A stretch of 64,000 bases of DNA from Herbidospora solisilvae (GCF_009901565.1 NZ_WXEW01000005.1:124001-188000); one strand, 5' to 3'; shown: positions 53,420 to 61,869, counted from the stretch's first letter. Notes: generated from the letters alone by a model not told the origin. Translations and numbers: made by a program.

Positions 53420-54776
53420 CGATCACACGCTCCTCGGGAAGTTCGTAACGGCGGGTGCGTTCCTTCAGCGCCAGCGCCGAGCCAAGGGTGAGGGGTCCGA
53501 TGCGCCCGATGAACATCAGGATCAGCAGCAGCACCTGCCCCGCCTGCGGCAGATCAGCCGTGATGCCGGTCGACAGGCCCACCACGCCGGTGGCCGACAC
53601 GACCTCGAAGAGCACCTCGCCCAGCGGGTGGGGGCTGATCACCAGCAGCACGTACGTCGACACGGCCACCAGCGCCGCGCTCATCGCCGTGATGACGATC
53701 GCCTGCCGCTGCACCGACGACGACAACCGCCGGTGCCCGACGTTGACGTGGTTCTCGCCGCGCATCTCGGCCCACACGACCAGGATGATGAGCCCGAAGG
53801 TGGTCACCTTGATCCCGCCGGCCGTGCCCGCGCTGCCGCCGCCGATGAACATCAGCAGCTCGGTGGCCAGCCAGCTCGACGGCTCCATCGAGGCGATGTC
53901 GATGCTGTTGAACCCGCCCGACCGCGGCATCACGGCGGTGAAGAACGCCGCCAGCAGCTTCCCGGGATCGTCGAGCGCGCCCAGCGTCTTCGGGTTGTGC
54001 CATTCGGCCGACAGGAAGACGAGCGTCCCGCCGGCCAGCAGGATGGTCGTGACGAACAGGGTGATCCGGGTCAGCACAGACCAGCGGCCGGGGTGCCGCC
54101 AGATCCGCACCAGCTCGAAGATGACGGGGAAGCCCAGGCCGCCGACGATGACCGCGACGGCGATGGTCAGGCAGATCCACGGATCGGTGGCGAACCTGAT
54201 CAGGCCGTCGGGCCACAGGGCGAAACCGGCGTTGTTGAACGCCGAGATCGCATGGAAGAAGCCCAGGTAGGCGCCGCGCAGCACGGGCTCGTCGTAGGTG
54301 ACGACGAACCGGACGGTCAGGATCGTGCCGGCGACCGTCTCGCAGAGCAGGCTGAACAACACGACGTTGCGGACCACCCGCCGCACGTCGCTCATGTTCA
54401 TCGCGCGCGTCTCCACCTGCGCGATCATCTGGGTGCGCAGCTTCAGCCGCCGCGCGATCAGGACGGTGAACAGGGTGGCCAGAGTCATGATCCCGAGGCC
54501 GCCCATCTTGATGAGCGCGGCGATCACGATCTCGCCGAACACCGACCAGTGGGCCGCGGTGTCGACCATGACCAGGCCGGTCACGCAGGCCGCCGAGGTG
54601 GCGGTGAACAGGGCCGGCATCAGCCCGGGTGAGGTGCCCGACGTCGTGGCGACGGGCAGCGACAGCAGCAGGGTGCCGACCAGGATGGCGAGGCCGAACC
54701 CGCCGACGACCACCCGAGCGGGATGGTGAAAGATCGACGGTCGGCGGACGCGCCGCGCCGTTAACAACCCAGCCAT
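53412..54776 (-). CDS. Potassium uptake membrane subunit (KtrB/TrkH type)
   Basis: A 454-residue protein with four pore-type M1-P-M2 units. Selectivity-filter-like turns are TSAACVTGLV, SAFNNAGFAL, PRSGGFNSID and the degenerate fourth SATGVVGLSTG. GGGSAGTAGGIKVTTFG is the intramembrane gate segment. With the RCK subunit it forms a Na+- or H+-linked K+ uptake system for osmotic and pH adaptation. It is divergent from a MarR regulator (74 bp). Confidence 0.93.
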   Translation of the reverse strand: MAGLLTARRVRRPSIFHHPARVVVGGFGLAILVGTLLLSLPVATTSGTSPGLMPALFTATSAACVTGLVMVDTAAHWSVFGEIVIAALIKMGGLGIMTLATLFTVLIARRLKLRTQMIAQVETRAMNMSDVRRVVRNVVLFSLLCETVAGTILTVRFVVTYDEPVLRGAYLGFFHAISAFNNAGFALWPDGLIRFATDPWICLTIAVAVIVGGLGFPVIFELVRIWRHPGRWSVLTRITLFVTTILLAGGTLVFLSAEWHNPKTLGALDDPGKLLAAFFTAVMPRSGGFNSIDIASMEPSSWLATELLMFIGGGSAGTAGGIKVTTFGLIILVVWAEMRGENHVNVGHRRLSSSVQRQAIVITAMSAALVAVSTYVLLVISPHPLGEVLFEVVSATGVVGLSTGITADLPQAGQVLLLILMFIGRIGPLTLGSALALKERTRRYELPEERVIVG

Positions 54777-54850
54777 TGGAGAAACGCCTCCGGGAGCACG
54801 GCGTGATCGGCCCCCACGCTAACAGCAACCGCCGGGTTAGGGTGGATCGC

Positions 54851-55309
54851 ATGGCTCCCCGGCACGCATCCACCTTCGGCTGGTCCATGAGCGTGGTCCT
54901 GCGACGCTGGCAGCAGTTCGCCGACGAGACCTTCAAAGACCTCCCCCACGGTGCCCGCGGGTTCAACCTGTTGTCGGTGGTGGTGCACGAGGAGGTCCGC
55001 ACCCAGGGCGCGCTCGCGACCAGGCTGGCCGTCGATCGGACCGTCCTGACCTATGTGATCGACGACCTGGAGAAGGCCGGGCTGATCGAGCGTCAGCCCG
55101 ACCCGCGCGACCGGCGGGCCCGCCGGATCGTCGCGACCGAGCAGGGCCGCAAGGTCCAGGCCGAGGGCGAGGAGCGGATGGCCGACGCAGAGGAGCAGGT
55201 GCTCGGCGGCCTCACGGAAGACCAGCGGGAGGTCTTCCGCGAGTGCGCCGACCGCGCCGCGGAGGCGATCTACAACGCCTCTCCCGGCGCCGATCTGTGC
55301 GGGCCGTAG
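54851..55309 (+). CDS. MarR-family transcriptional regulator
   Basis: Start at the ATG behind AGGGTGG. The 152-residue winged-helix protein has the MarR core EVRTQGALATRLAVDRTVLTYVI, DDLEKAGLIERQPDPRDRRARRIV and a C-terminal dimer helix. It carries two Cys late in the chain. Convergent with the small secreted peptide gene (1 bp between stops); divergent from the potassium system, which it may not control. Confidence 0.88.
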   Translation: MAPRHASTFGWSMSVVLRRWQQFADETFKDLPHGARGFNLLSVVVHEEVRTQGALATRLAVDRTVLTYVIDDLEKAGLIERQPDPRDRRARRIVATEQGRKVQAEGEERMADAEEQVLGGLTEDQREVFRECADRAAEAIYNASPGADLCGP

Positions 55310-55310
55310 G

Positions 55311-55535
55311 TCAGGCGTACAGGAACCAGAACCACTGGTTGCCGCCCATGGTCTGGTAGACGCAGCGGTAGCTGGTCCACCAGCCCCACTGGATGCCCAG
55401 GTTGCCGCCGTTGTAGCAGTCGGCCTGGAGGTAGTAGGCGTACCGGATGCTGTCGGCCTGCGCGGGCGCGGCGGTGACGGAGACGGTGAGGAACACGCCG
55501 CTCACGAGAGCGGCCGAGGCGAGCAGTTTGCGCAT
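55311..55535 (-). CDS. Small secreted aromatic-rich peptide
   Basis: Start at the ATG behind AGGAGG. The 74-residue precursor has a signal peptide (MRKLLASAALVSGVFLTVSV..APAQA). The ~47-residue mature peptide is rich in Tyr, Trp and Gly, with one pair of Cys (YLQADCYNGG and SYRCVYQTM) and an aromatic C-terminus (GNQWFWFLYA). It resembles small exported actinomycete proteins of unknown role; a toxin, inhibitor or surface peptide is possible. Confidence 0.75.
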   Translation of the reverse strand: MRKLLASAALVSGVFLTVSVTAAPAQADSIRYAYYLQADCYNGGNLGIQWGWWTSYRCVYQTMGGNQWFWFLYA

Positions 55536-55701
55536 GGTGGTCCTCCTGGGGAGTGGGGGCCGGCACCCGGAATATCGCACCGGCTCCGGCCGTCTCCCAG
55601 GTGTGCGCCCCGGTGACGGGCGGCGACCTCGCAGGATCGTGTCCCGCACGTGAAACCTTCAGCGGATCTTGTAGGTCTGACATATCGTCCAAACCGGAGG
55701 A

Positions 55702-56655
55702 ATGATGCAGACCACTCTCATTCGGCTGGACCACTTACCGGCCGGCGAGCGGTTCGACTTCTGGTGGGAGGCCGTCGCCCAGTCCGTGGTGTCGGTGGAC
55801 GCCGCCAGCGCCCAGGCCGCCGACTTCTGGGCCGAGATGACCGCCGTCGACCTCGGCCTGGTCCAGATCTCCCGGGTGCGCTCGGCGGAGTTCGAGGCCC
55901 GCCGGACCACCCGGCGCATCCGCCAGTCGGACCCGGAGTTCTACCAGCTCAACTACACCGTGAGCGGCAGGTCGGGCCTGGAGCAGCAGGGCCGCCAGTG
56001 CTCGCTGAGCACCGGCGACTTCACCCTGTACGACACCTCGCGGCCCTTCCACGCCTGGTCGGTGGCCACCCCGAGCCAGCCGCCCCACGGCATCGTGGTC
56101 CAGTTCCCGCACCGCGCCATCCCGCTGCCGACAACCACGGTCGAACGCCTGCTCTGCCGGCCGATCCCCGGCCGCACCGGCGTCAACGGCCGGCTCGCCG
56201 GCCTGCTCATGCGGCTCGCCGGCCCCCGGCCCGCCCCAGCCCCGCTGACCACGACCATCCTGGAACTGATCACCGTCCTGCTGGCCGACCACGCCGGCGT
56301 CGCCAAGCCCGGGGACATCCCGCTGATCCGGGTCCAGGCCTTCGTCGAGGACCACCTGCCCGACTCCGGCCTGTCTCCCGCCTCGATCGCCCACGCCCAC
56401 CACATGTCGCTGCGCAACCTCCAGCGCCTCTTCGAGCGCCAGGGCCTCACCGCGGCGAACTGGATCCGCGACCGCCGCCTGGCCCGCGCCCGCCGCGACC
56501 TGGCCGACCCGCGCTGCGACAACCTGGCGGTCCGGTCGATCGGGGCCCGCTGGGGATTCCAGAACGACGCCCACTTCAACCGGACGTTCCGGGCGGCCTA
56601 CGGGGTGTCGCCGGGGGCCTACCGGACGGGCCTGCGCTCGACTCTCACACGGTGA
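55702..56655 (+). CDS. AraC-family regulator (AraC-binding-like N-terminal domain)
   Basis: A 317-residue protein: an N-terminal cupin-like AraC_binding_2 domain (HLPAGERFDFWWEAV, then YQLNYTVSGRSGLEQQGR and LYDTSRPFHAW) and a C-terminal double HTH (SIAHAHHMSLRNLQRLFERQG, then SIGARWGFQNDAHFNRTFRAAYGVSPGAYR). The start is one of two adjacent ATGs behind GGAGGA. It lies 19 bp upstream of the BtrH-like gene and likely regulates it. Confidence 0.9.
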   Translation: MMQTTLIRLDHLPAGERFDFWWEAVAQSVVSVDAASAQAADFWAEMTAVDLGLVQISRVRSAEFEARRTTRRIRQSDPEFYQLNYTVSGRSGLEQQGRQCSLSTGDFTLYDTSRPFHAWSVATPSQPPHGIVVQFPHRAIPLPTTTVERLLCRPIPGRTGVNGRLAGLLMRLAGPRPAPAPLTTTILELITVLLADHAGVAKPGDIPLIRVQAFVEDHLPDSGLSPASIAHAHHMSLRNLQRLFERQGLTAANWIRDRRLARARRDLADPRCDNLAVRSIGARWGFQNDAHFNRTFRAAYGVSPGAYRTGLRSTLTR

Positions 56656-56674
56656 GAGGGTCCAGGCTGGTCCC

Positions 56675-57592
56675 GTGCGCCACTGCGAGACCACGACCCT
56701 GGGGGTGCTGCTCCGGCACGAAGGGCTCGATCTGTCCGAACCGATGATGTTCGGGCTCGGTTCGGGATTGTCCTTCGTCTATTGGGACAGCAAGGCGATG
56801 CCGGTCCCCTTCCTGGGCGGCCGGGTCAGGCCGTTCGACCTCACCAGGAACCTGACCACCCGGCTGGGCCTCACCCTGCGGGTCGAGGAGACCACCTCGC
56901 CCGCCAAGGCGTGGCGGAACGTGGCGACCTCCCTCGACGCCGGGCGCCCGGTCGGGCTGCAGCTCGACTGCTACCACCTGGAGTACTTCCGGTCGAAGAT
57001 CCACTTCGGTGGCCACGTCGTCGCCGCCCACGGCTACGACGAGCACGACGTCCACCTGATCGACACCGACCAGCAGGGCGGGCGGGTCCGCACCAGCCGC
57101 GCCGGCCTGGCCCTGGCGCGGGCCGAACGCGGCCCGATGACCGCCAGGAACCGCTCGTTCACCATCGAGATGCCGGAGACCGCGGCGCCCTGGCGGGACC
57201 GGATCGTCCCGGCGATCAGAGACTGCGCCGAGGCCTTCCTCGCCGCGCCCATCACGAACCTCGGCCACCGCGGCATCGGAAAGGCCGCGAAGCTGGTGCC
57301 GAAATGGCGGCTGCCGGCCGAAGACCGGCGGCAGGTGGCCCTCCTCATGGAGCGGGCCGGAACCGGCGGCGCGCTGTTCCGCAACCTCTACCGCGACTTC
57401 CTCGGCGAGTGCCTGGAGACGGTCGACCGTCCGGAGATCCGCACCGCCCACGAGCTGTACGCCGAGGCCGCGGCCCGGTGGACCGAAGTGGCCGCGCTGA
57501 TCGAGCAGGGGCGTCTCGACGGTGCGGGCGCCGTTCTCGGCGACCTCGCCCGCATGGAGGAGACCGCCATGCGGGCGCTGCGGCGGATGTAG
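56675..57592 (+). CDS. BtrH N-terminal domain/DUF4872-like protein
   Basis: A GTG start gives a 305-residue protein. Residues 1-130 resemble the BtrH_N (papain-like C39) fold: early His3-Cys4, then FGLGSGLSFVYWD, GRPVGLQLDCYHLEY and the His in FGGHVVAAHGYDE. The C-terminal part is helical, like DUF4872. In butirosin biosynthesis BtrH transfers an acyl group from a carrier protein to an aminoglycoside. The Cys-His arrangement suggests acyltransfer or peptide cleavage here, but no biosynthetic genes are adjacent, only the AraC regulator. Confidence 0.8.
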   Translation: MRHCETTTLGVLLRHEGLDLSEPMMFGLGSGLSFVYWDSKAMPVPFLGGRVRPFDLTRNLTTRLGLTLRVEETTSPAKAWRNVATSLDAGRPVGLQLDCYHLEYFRSKIHFGGHVVAAHGYDEHDVHLIDTDQQGGRVRTSRAGLALARAERGPMTARNRSFTIEMPETAAPWRDRIVPAIRDCAEAFLAAPITNLGHRGIGKAAKLVPKWRLPAEDRRQVALLMERAGTGGALFRNLYRDFLGECLETVDRPEIRTAHELYAEAAARWTEVAALIEQGRLDGAGAVLGDLARMEETAMRALRRM

Positions 57593-57642
57593 CACCGGTC
57601 ACGAACCCCTCAAGCTTGTTCCTCCTGTGGCGATATGTGGTT

Positions 57643-57664
57643 GTTTGTCCGGGTTGCTGGGGAT
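57643..57664 (+). promoter_or_regulatory. Possible sigma-B-like promoter of the gas vesicle operon
   Basis: GTTT at 57643, 12 nt, then GGGGAT at 57659-57664 resembles the actinobacterial general-stress promoter (GTTT and GGGTAT-like). It lies 29 bp upstream of the first ORF of the operon. Pattern match only; the spacer is short. Confidence 0.3.
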
Positions 57665-57692
57665 GGGGGACCTGTTCGGGAAGGGATGAGCG

Positions 57693-57881
57693 ATGGGCAC
57701 GCCGAAGGAGCCGTTCGCGCGGCTGATCCGGGAACTGGCCGGCCTTCTCCTGGCCCTCGTCGAACGCGCCCCCGCCGGGGAGTCGCCGATCGTCGTCCGG
57801 GAACGGCCGAACGCGAACGTCGCCCGGCCGGTACGCCGCCTCACCCGCCCCGAGGGAGAAACGACCACCAGGGAGAGGTAA
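57693..57881 (+). CDS. Small leading ORF of the gas vesicle operon, unknown
   Basis: A 62-residue product (MGTPKEPFARLIRELAGLLLALVERAP...) with one amphipathic or short hydrophobic helix and a basic C-terminal tail. It starts behind AAGGGATGAG and ends 3 bp before gvpA, so it is cotranscribed. No match to known Gvp families was recognised. It could be a leader, an anchor helix for assembly, or a lineage-specific accessory protein. Confidence 0.6.
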   Translation: MGTPKEPFARLIRELAGLLLALVERAPAGESPIVVRERPNANVARPVRRLTRPEGETTTRER

Positions 57882-57884
57882 CTC

Positions 57885-58310
57885 ATGACGGTGCAGCCTG
57901 TGGGAAGCCGACCGGGAGGCGGCGTTCAGAAGGGCTCCTCCGGCAGCGGCCTGGCCGACGTCATCGACACGATCCTGGACAAGGGGCTCGTCATCGACGC
58001 CTATGTCAGCGTCTCGCTGATCGGCATCGAGATCCTGAGCATCGACGCCCGGATCGTCGTGGCGAGCGTGGACACCTACCTGCGTTTCGCCGAGGCGACG
58101 AACCGGCTCGACCTCACGAAGTCCCGGAAGCCGGGGCTGCCCGAGGTCGTCCAGACCGTCACGAGCGGCGGAGGCGGCCAGCAGGCCCCCCAGCCCGAGC
58201 AGCTCGAACAGCTCGAACAGACCAAGGAACGCAGCCCGCTGGAGGCCGCCGGCGACAAGCTGAGCGACTTCTCCGATGCGGTTCCCCGCCAGAGCAGGCA
58301 GGAGGGCTGA
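57885..58310 (+). CDS. gvpA: Gas vesicle structural protein GvpA with long C-terminal tail
   Basis: Residues about 22-75 are the GvpA core ([42 protein letters not shown]). This forms the amphipathic rib subunit of the gas vesicle shell. The product is 141 residues, double the ~70 of cyanobacterial GvpA: a Gly/Ser N-terminal leader and a 60-residue hydrophilic tail with [13 protein letters not shown] repeats are added. The tail may sit on the outer shell surface like GvpC. First recognised gvp gene of the operon. Confidence 0.92.
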   Translation: MTVQPVGSRPGGGVQKGSSGSGLADVIDTILDKGLVIDAYVSVSLIGIEILSIDARIVVASVDTYLRFAEATNRLDLTKSRKPGLPEVVQTVTSGGGGQQAPQPEQLEQLEQTKERSPLEAAGDKLSDFSDAVPRQSRQEG

Positions 58311-58311
58311 C

Positions 58312-59070
58312 ATGGACCAGTCGGCGACCTACATCTACGGCGTCGTCCCGCAGGACATCGAGGTCGACGCCGAGGCCACCGGGGTGGGCGACCCGCCCGC
58401 GCCCATCACGTCGATCCGGCACGGCAAGATCGCCGCTCTGGTGAGCGACGTCAGTCCCGGCCGTCCGCTGGGCACGCCCAAGGACCTGTACGCCCACGAG
58501 CAGCTCCTCAACGCCACCGCCGCCGAGGTGCCCGTGCTGCCGATCCGCTTCGGCGCCGTGCTGGCCAGCCGCGAGGCCGTCGTCGAGGAGTTCCTGGCCC
58601 CGTACCACGACGAGTTCGCCGCCGCCCTCACCGAACTGGAGGGCCGCTCCCAGTTCGTGATCAAGGGACGCTTCGTCGAGGAGACGGTGCTCGGCGAGAT
58701 CCTGGCCGAGAACCCCGAGGCGGCCCAGCTCCGCGAGGAGATCAGCACGCTGCCCGAGGACGCCGCCCGCGACCACCGCATCCGCCTCGGCGAGATCATC
58801 AACCAGTCGATCGAGGCCAAACGCGACGCCGACACGGCCGCCATGTGGGACCAGGTCGAACCCGTCACCGTCATGCAGACCGTCCGCCCGCCGTCGCACG
58901 AGCTCGACGCCGTGCACATGGCCGTACTGGTCGAAAACACTCGGCAGGACGACCTGGACCGCGCCGTCGAGGACCTCGCACGCAAGTGGGCCGACCAGGT
59001 CACGCTGAGCCTGTTCGGCCCAATGGCGCCGTACGACTTCATCGTCTCGCAAGAGCAGGACGGCGAGTGA
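58312..59070 (+). CDS. gvpF: Gas vesicle assembly protein GvpF/GvpL family (copy 1)
   Basis: A 252-residue GvpF/GvpL protein. It starts ATYIYGVVPQDIEV and contains VPVLPIRFGAVLASREAVVEEFL, FVIKGRFVEETVL and the ending LSLFGPMAPYDFIV. GvpF binds GvpA and brings it to the growing vesicle. It starts one base after the gvpA stop and shares a base with gvpG. Confidence 0.92.
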   Translation: MDQSATYIYGVVPQDIEVDAEATGVGDPPAPITSIRHGKIAALVSDVSPGRPLGTPKDLYAHEQLLNATAAEVPVLPIRFGAVLASREAVVEEFLAPYHDEFAAALTELEGRSQFVIKGRFVEETVLGEILAENPEAAQLREEISTLPEDAARDHRIRLGEIINQSIEAKRDADTAAMWDQVEPVTVMQTVRPPSHELDAVHMAVLVENTRQDDLDRAVEDLARKWADQVTLSLFGPMAPYDFIVSQEQDGE

Positions 59071-59303
59071 TGGGCCTGTTCACCTCGATCCTGGAACTGC
59101 CGCTGGCCCCGGTCAAAGGCGTGATCAGGCTGGGCGAACTGCTCCGCGACGAGGCCGAGCGCAAGATGCGCGACCCGACGGTGGCCAGGCGCGAACTGGA
59201 GCAGATCGAGGCGGCCCAGGCCGCGGGCGAGCTCACCGAGGAGGAGGCGTCCGAGGCGATGAACGCGGTCCTGCAGCGCATGATGCCGCCGGAGGGAGAG
59301 TGA
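59070..59303 (+). CDS. gvpG: Gas vesicle protein GvpG
   Basis: A 77-residue protein. It opens with the hydrophobic MGLFTSILELPLAPVKGVI and continues with acidic/basic helix KMRDPTVARRELEQIEAAQAAGELTEEEASE, the normal GvpG layout. Assembly factor with GvpF. TGATG overlap with gvpF. Confidence 0.88.
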   Translation: MGLFTSILELPLAPVKGVIRLGELLRDEAERKMRDPTVARRELEQIEAAQAAGELTEEEASEAMNAVLQRMMPPEGE

Positions 59304-59306
59304 CCG

Positions 59307-59564
59307 ATGGGCACCCTGACGGCCGTGACCGCAGGGGAGGCCGGAGTCAAGCTGATCTCCGGCCTCACCTCGAAGGAGGCGGAGGGCGTCACCCTCGTCG
59401 AACCGGCGGAGTCAGGCTGGCTGGTCGTCGTCGAGGTCGTCGAGGACCGCCGCATCCCCTCCTCCGGCGACATCCTGGCGCTGTACGAGGCCGACCTCGA
59501 CAAGGAGGGCAACCTGCTGTCGTACCGCAGAAAGGCCAGGTACCGCCGAGGCACGGGAGGTTGA
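59307..59564 (+). CDS. gvpO: Gas vesicle protein GvpO
   Basis: An 85-residue protein matching the GvpO core: GWLVVVEVVEDRRIPSSGDILALYEADLDKEGNLLSYRRKARYRRG region. It is short because the variable N-terminal part of other GvpO proteins is reduced. In streptomycetes gvpO is usually upstream of gvpA; here it lies between gvpG and gvpJ. Confidence 0.85.
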   Translation: MGTLTAVTAGEAGVKLISGLTSKEAEGVTLVEPAESGWLVVVEVVEDRRIPSSGDILALYEADLDKEGNLLSYRRKARYRRGTGG

Positions 59565-59568
59565 TGAG

Positions 59569-59916
59569 ATGACCGACGGCTCCCGCTACGCGCCGTCCGT
59601 ACGCCCCGGCTCCCAGCCCGCCGCGCGCCGGGAACCCGCCAACCTCGGCGACATCCTCGAACGCGTCCTCGACCGGGGCGTGGTCATCGCGGGCGACATC
59701 CGCGTGAACCTGCTCGACATCGAACTGCTCACGATCAAACTCCGCCTGGTGATCGCCTCGGTCGACACGGCCAAGGAGATGGGCATCGACTGGTGGGAAC
59801 ACGACCCGTGGCTGACCGGCGACAGCAAGGCCCTCCAGGACGAGAACCGCCGCCTCCGCGCGCGCCTGGACGCCCTGGAGAACCGGTCACTCGAATCGGG
59901 AGACCACCATGACTGA
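59569..59916 (+). CDS. gvpJ: Gas vesicle minor shell protein GvpJ
   Basis: A 115-residue GvpA-family paralogue with the GvpJ-specific segment RVNLLDIELLTIKLRLVIASVDTAKEMGIDWW, preceded by DILERVLDRGVVIAGDI. A coiled-coil tail (ALQDENRRLRARLDALENR) follows. Minor shell or tip component. It overlaps gvpL by 8 bp. Confidence 0.9.
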   Translation: MTDGSRYAPSVRPGSQPAARREPANLGDILERVLDRGVVIAGDIRVNLLDIELLTIKLRLVIASVDTAKEMGIDWWEHDPWLTGDSKALQDENRRLRARLDALENRSLESGDHHD

Positions 59917-60676
59917 CACCGGCACCTACCTGTACGCCGTGACCGAGGAGACCCCTTCTCCCGGCCTGGAAGGCCTGCACGGCGTCGCCGACACCGAGGT
60001 GCGGACCATCCCGTGCGAAGGCCTGGTCGCCTATGTGAGCACCGTCCCGCTCGACCAGTTCGGCGCCGAACCGCTGAGACGGTCGATGGAAGACCTCGAC
60101 TGGCTCAGCGAGACGGCCGGAGCCCACCACCACGTGGTGGAGGAGGTCGCGGACCGAGCACCCGTGGCGCCCGTTCGCCTGGTGACCGTGTATCGCGGCG
60201 ACGAACAGGTGAAAGACCTGCTTCGGGCGCGCCATGACGATTTCGTGGACGTCCTCTCCAGCGTCGCCGGGCGGCGGGAGTGGGGCGTGAAGGCGTATGT
60301 CGACCTCAGCGCCCCCGGACCTGCCCAGACGGCGCCTTCGCTCGGCGGCCCGGGGACGGCCTACCTGAAGCGGCGCCAGGCCGGCCTGCGCAGCCGCGAG
60401 GAGGCGTGGCGACAGGCCGCCTCGGAGGCGGAGCGGCTCCACGAGACGTTGTCGTCGATCGCGGTCGCCAGCCATCGGCATCGTGCCCAGGACCCCGAGC
60501 TGTCCGGGCGCAAGGAGGCGATGCTGCTCAACGGGGCCTACCTCGTCGAGAGGTCCCGCGACGACGAGTTCCTGAAGACGGTCGACGACCTGCGCGACCG
60601 CGGCGTGGAGATCGAGCTGACCGGGCCCTGGGCGCCCTACTCCTTCACCGACCTGGAGGTGCGCGGTGACGGTTGA
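59909..60676 (+). CDS. gvpL: Gas vesicle protein GvpL/GvpF family (copy 2)
   Basis: A 255-residue GvpL/F protein (GTYLYAVTEETPSPGLEGLHG, APVRLVTVYRGDEQVKDLL, EWGVKAYVDLS, ending LTGPWAPYSFTDLE). Acts in assembly with GvpF. Overlaps gvpJ by 8 and gvpS by 11 bp. Confidence 0.9.
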   Translation: MTDTGTYLYAVTEETPSPGLEGLHGVADTEVRTIPCEGLVAYVSTVPLDQFGAEPLRRSMEDLDWLSETAGAHHHVVEEVADRAPVAPVRLVTVYRGDEQVKDLLRARHDDFVDVLSSVAGRREWGVKAYVDLSAPGPAQTAPSLGGPGTAYLKRRQAGLRSREEAWRQAASEAERLHETLSSIAVASHRHRAQDPELSGRKEAMLLNGAYLVERSRDDEFLKTVDDLRDRGVEIELTGPWAPYSFTDLEVRGDG

Positions 60677-60878
60677 CGGCCCCCGCGGCGCCGCCCTGGC
60701 CGAACAGGGGCGGCTTCCCGCCGAGCGGGTGGCCCTTGTCGACCTGCTGGACCGGTTGCTGGCGGGGGGCGTGGTGGTCAGCGGGGACCTGGTGTTGTCC
60801 ATCGCGGACATCGACCTGGTGCGGATCTCGCTGCGGGTTCTGATCATGTCGGTGCGCGAGAACCTGGGGGAGGCATGA
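60666..60878 (+). CDS. gvpS: Small GvpA-family protein (GvpS/GvpM type)
   Basis: A 70-residue GvpA-like protein with LVDLLDRLLAGGVVVSGDLV and SIADIDLVRISLRVLIMSV. In actinomycete clusters this position between gvpL and gvpK is called gvpS. GTG start inside gvpL; stop overlaps the gvpK start. Confidence 0.82.
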   Translation: MTVDGPRGAALAEQGRLPAERVALVDLLDRLLAGGVVVSGDLVLSIADIDLVRISLRVLIMSVRENLGEA

Positions 60879-61171
60879 GCGAGCCTGTGCGGACTGCGCG
60901 GATGCGGATTCAGGCCGATTCCGAGGCCATGGAGCGGGATCTGTCTCGGTTGGTGCTGACGTTGGTGGAGCTGGTGCGGCAGCTGGTGGAGCGTCAGGCC
61001 ATTCGGCGGATGGAGCAGACGGATCTGACGGATGAGCAGATCGAGGTGCTGGGGTTGACGTTGATGCGGCTGGAGGAGGCCATGACGGAGGTGTGTGAAC
61101 GGTTCGGGCTTTCACCCTCTGAGCTCAACTTGGATCTCGGGCCGCTGGGGACGTTGCTGCCGCAGGAATAA
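60875..61171 (+). CDS. gvpK: Gas vesicle protein GvpK
   Basis: A 98-residue GvpK: ERDLSRLVLTLVELVRQLVERQAIRRME, then LGLTLMRLEEAMTEVCERFGLSPSELNLDLGPLGTLL. Last gene of the operon. It uses more TTG, ATT and GTT codons than the other gvp genes, which gives it a different look at the DNA level. No gvpN-type AAA ATPase gene follows. Confidence 0.9.
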   Translation: MSEPVRTARMRIQADSEAMERDLSRLVLTLVELVRQLVERQAIRRMEQTDLTDEQIEVLGLTLMRLEEAMTEVCERFGLSPSELNLDLGPLGTLLPQE

Positions 61172-61326
61172 GGCGGCCGGCCGAGCACGCACACTCGGGT
61201 CGCTCCTCGGCCCAGGAGCTCTGTCCGTCCTCGGTCAGCAATCGCTCGCCATCTCCGCGGGGCCCCGCAGGCATCCCCGCTCACGGAGGCCGTCGTCGGC
61301 GGGGCCACAACACCGCGGCCAGCGGG

Positions 61327-61770
61327 TCAGCCGTTCCCGCTCTTCTCCGCAGGCCACAACACGGTGCGCACGTCGTGGGGCAACCGGGCGAGCAGATGCA
61401 TGACCGGCGCTTCGGAGAGCTCCCCGCAGAGGAATTCCGTGACCGCGGGAGCGAGCTTCGGGACGTCGTGGAGGGCGATGCGGCCGGAACGGGCGAAGAA
61501 TTCGATGAACTCCTCTCGGCTGCGGCGGATCGGCACCCGGTTGGGGTCCCAGCCGTTGTAGTACACCCCGCGCAGCAGATCGGGCAGTTGCGCGGCGAAA
61601 TTGGCCCCGTTCTGGACGGTCAGCCCGTCCCTGACGGCGTGCAGCCAGGCCCTCAGCACTCGCTGGGAGAAGTCACGATCTTCGGTGCCGATCGCCTCGG
61701 AGAGGTGCGCCAGCCACCGATTGGTGGTCTGGACGGTGTGCTCGATGCTCTGTACTCGTGTGTGCGACAT
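61327..61770 (-). CDS. DUF2267-domain protein
   Basis: A 147-residue all-helical protein of the DUF2267 family: RVQSIEHTVQTTNRWLAHLSEAIG, RAWLHAVRDGLTVQNGANFAAQLPDLLRGVYYNGWDP, EFIEFFARSG. Function unknown; it commonly sits beside stress-response genes in actinobacteria. It lies 99 bp downstream of the phosphoribosyltransferase-hydrolase gene on the same strand and is convergent with gvpK. Confidence 0.85.
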   Translation of the reverse strand: MSHTRVQSIEHTVQTTNRWLAHLSEAIGTEDRDFSQRVLRAWLHAVRDGLTVQNGANFAAQLPDLLRGVYYNGWDPNRVPIRRSREEFIEFFARSGRIALHDVPKLAPAVTEFLCGELSEAPVMHLLARLPHDVRTVLWPAEKSGNG

Positions 61771-61869
61771 TGTCTCCCCCGGGATGTCGTGTCGCCCTCA
61801 CCGGCTCGGATGATCTCAGGCGCGAAACGGCCAGGTGGTTTCCCCTGTTCATCCCCTCACCTTCGCTTC

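Noticed and set aside
61257..61268. GCGGGGCCCCGC palindrome after gvpK
   Set aside because: Perfect symmetry but no loop, so it cannot form a useful terminator hairpin; probably chance in GC-rich DNA.
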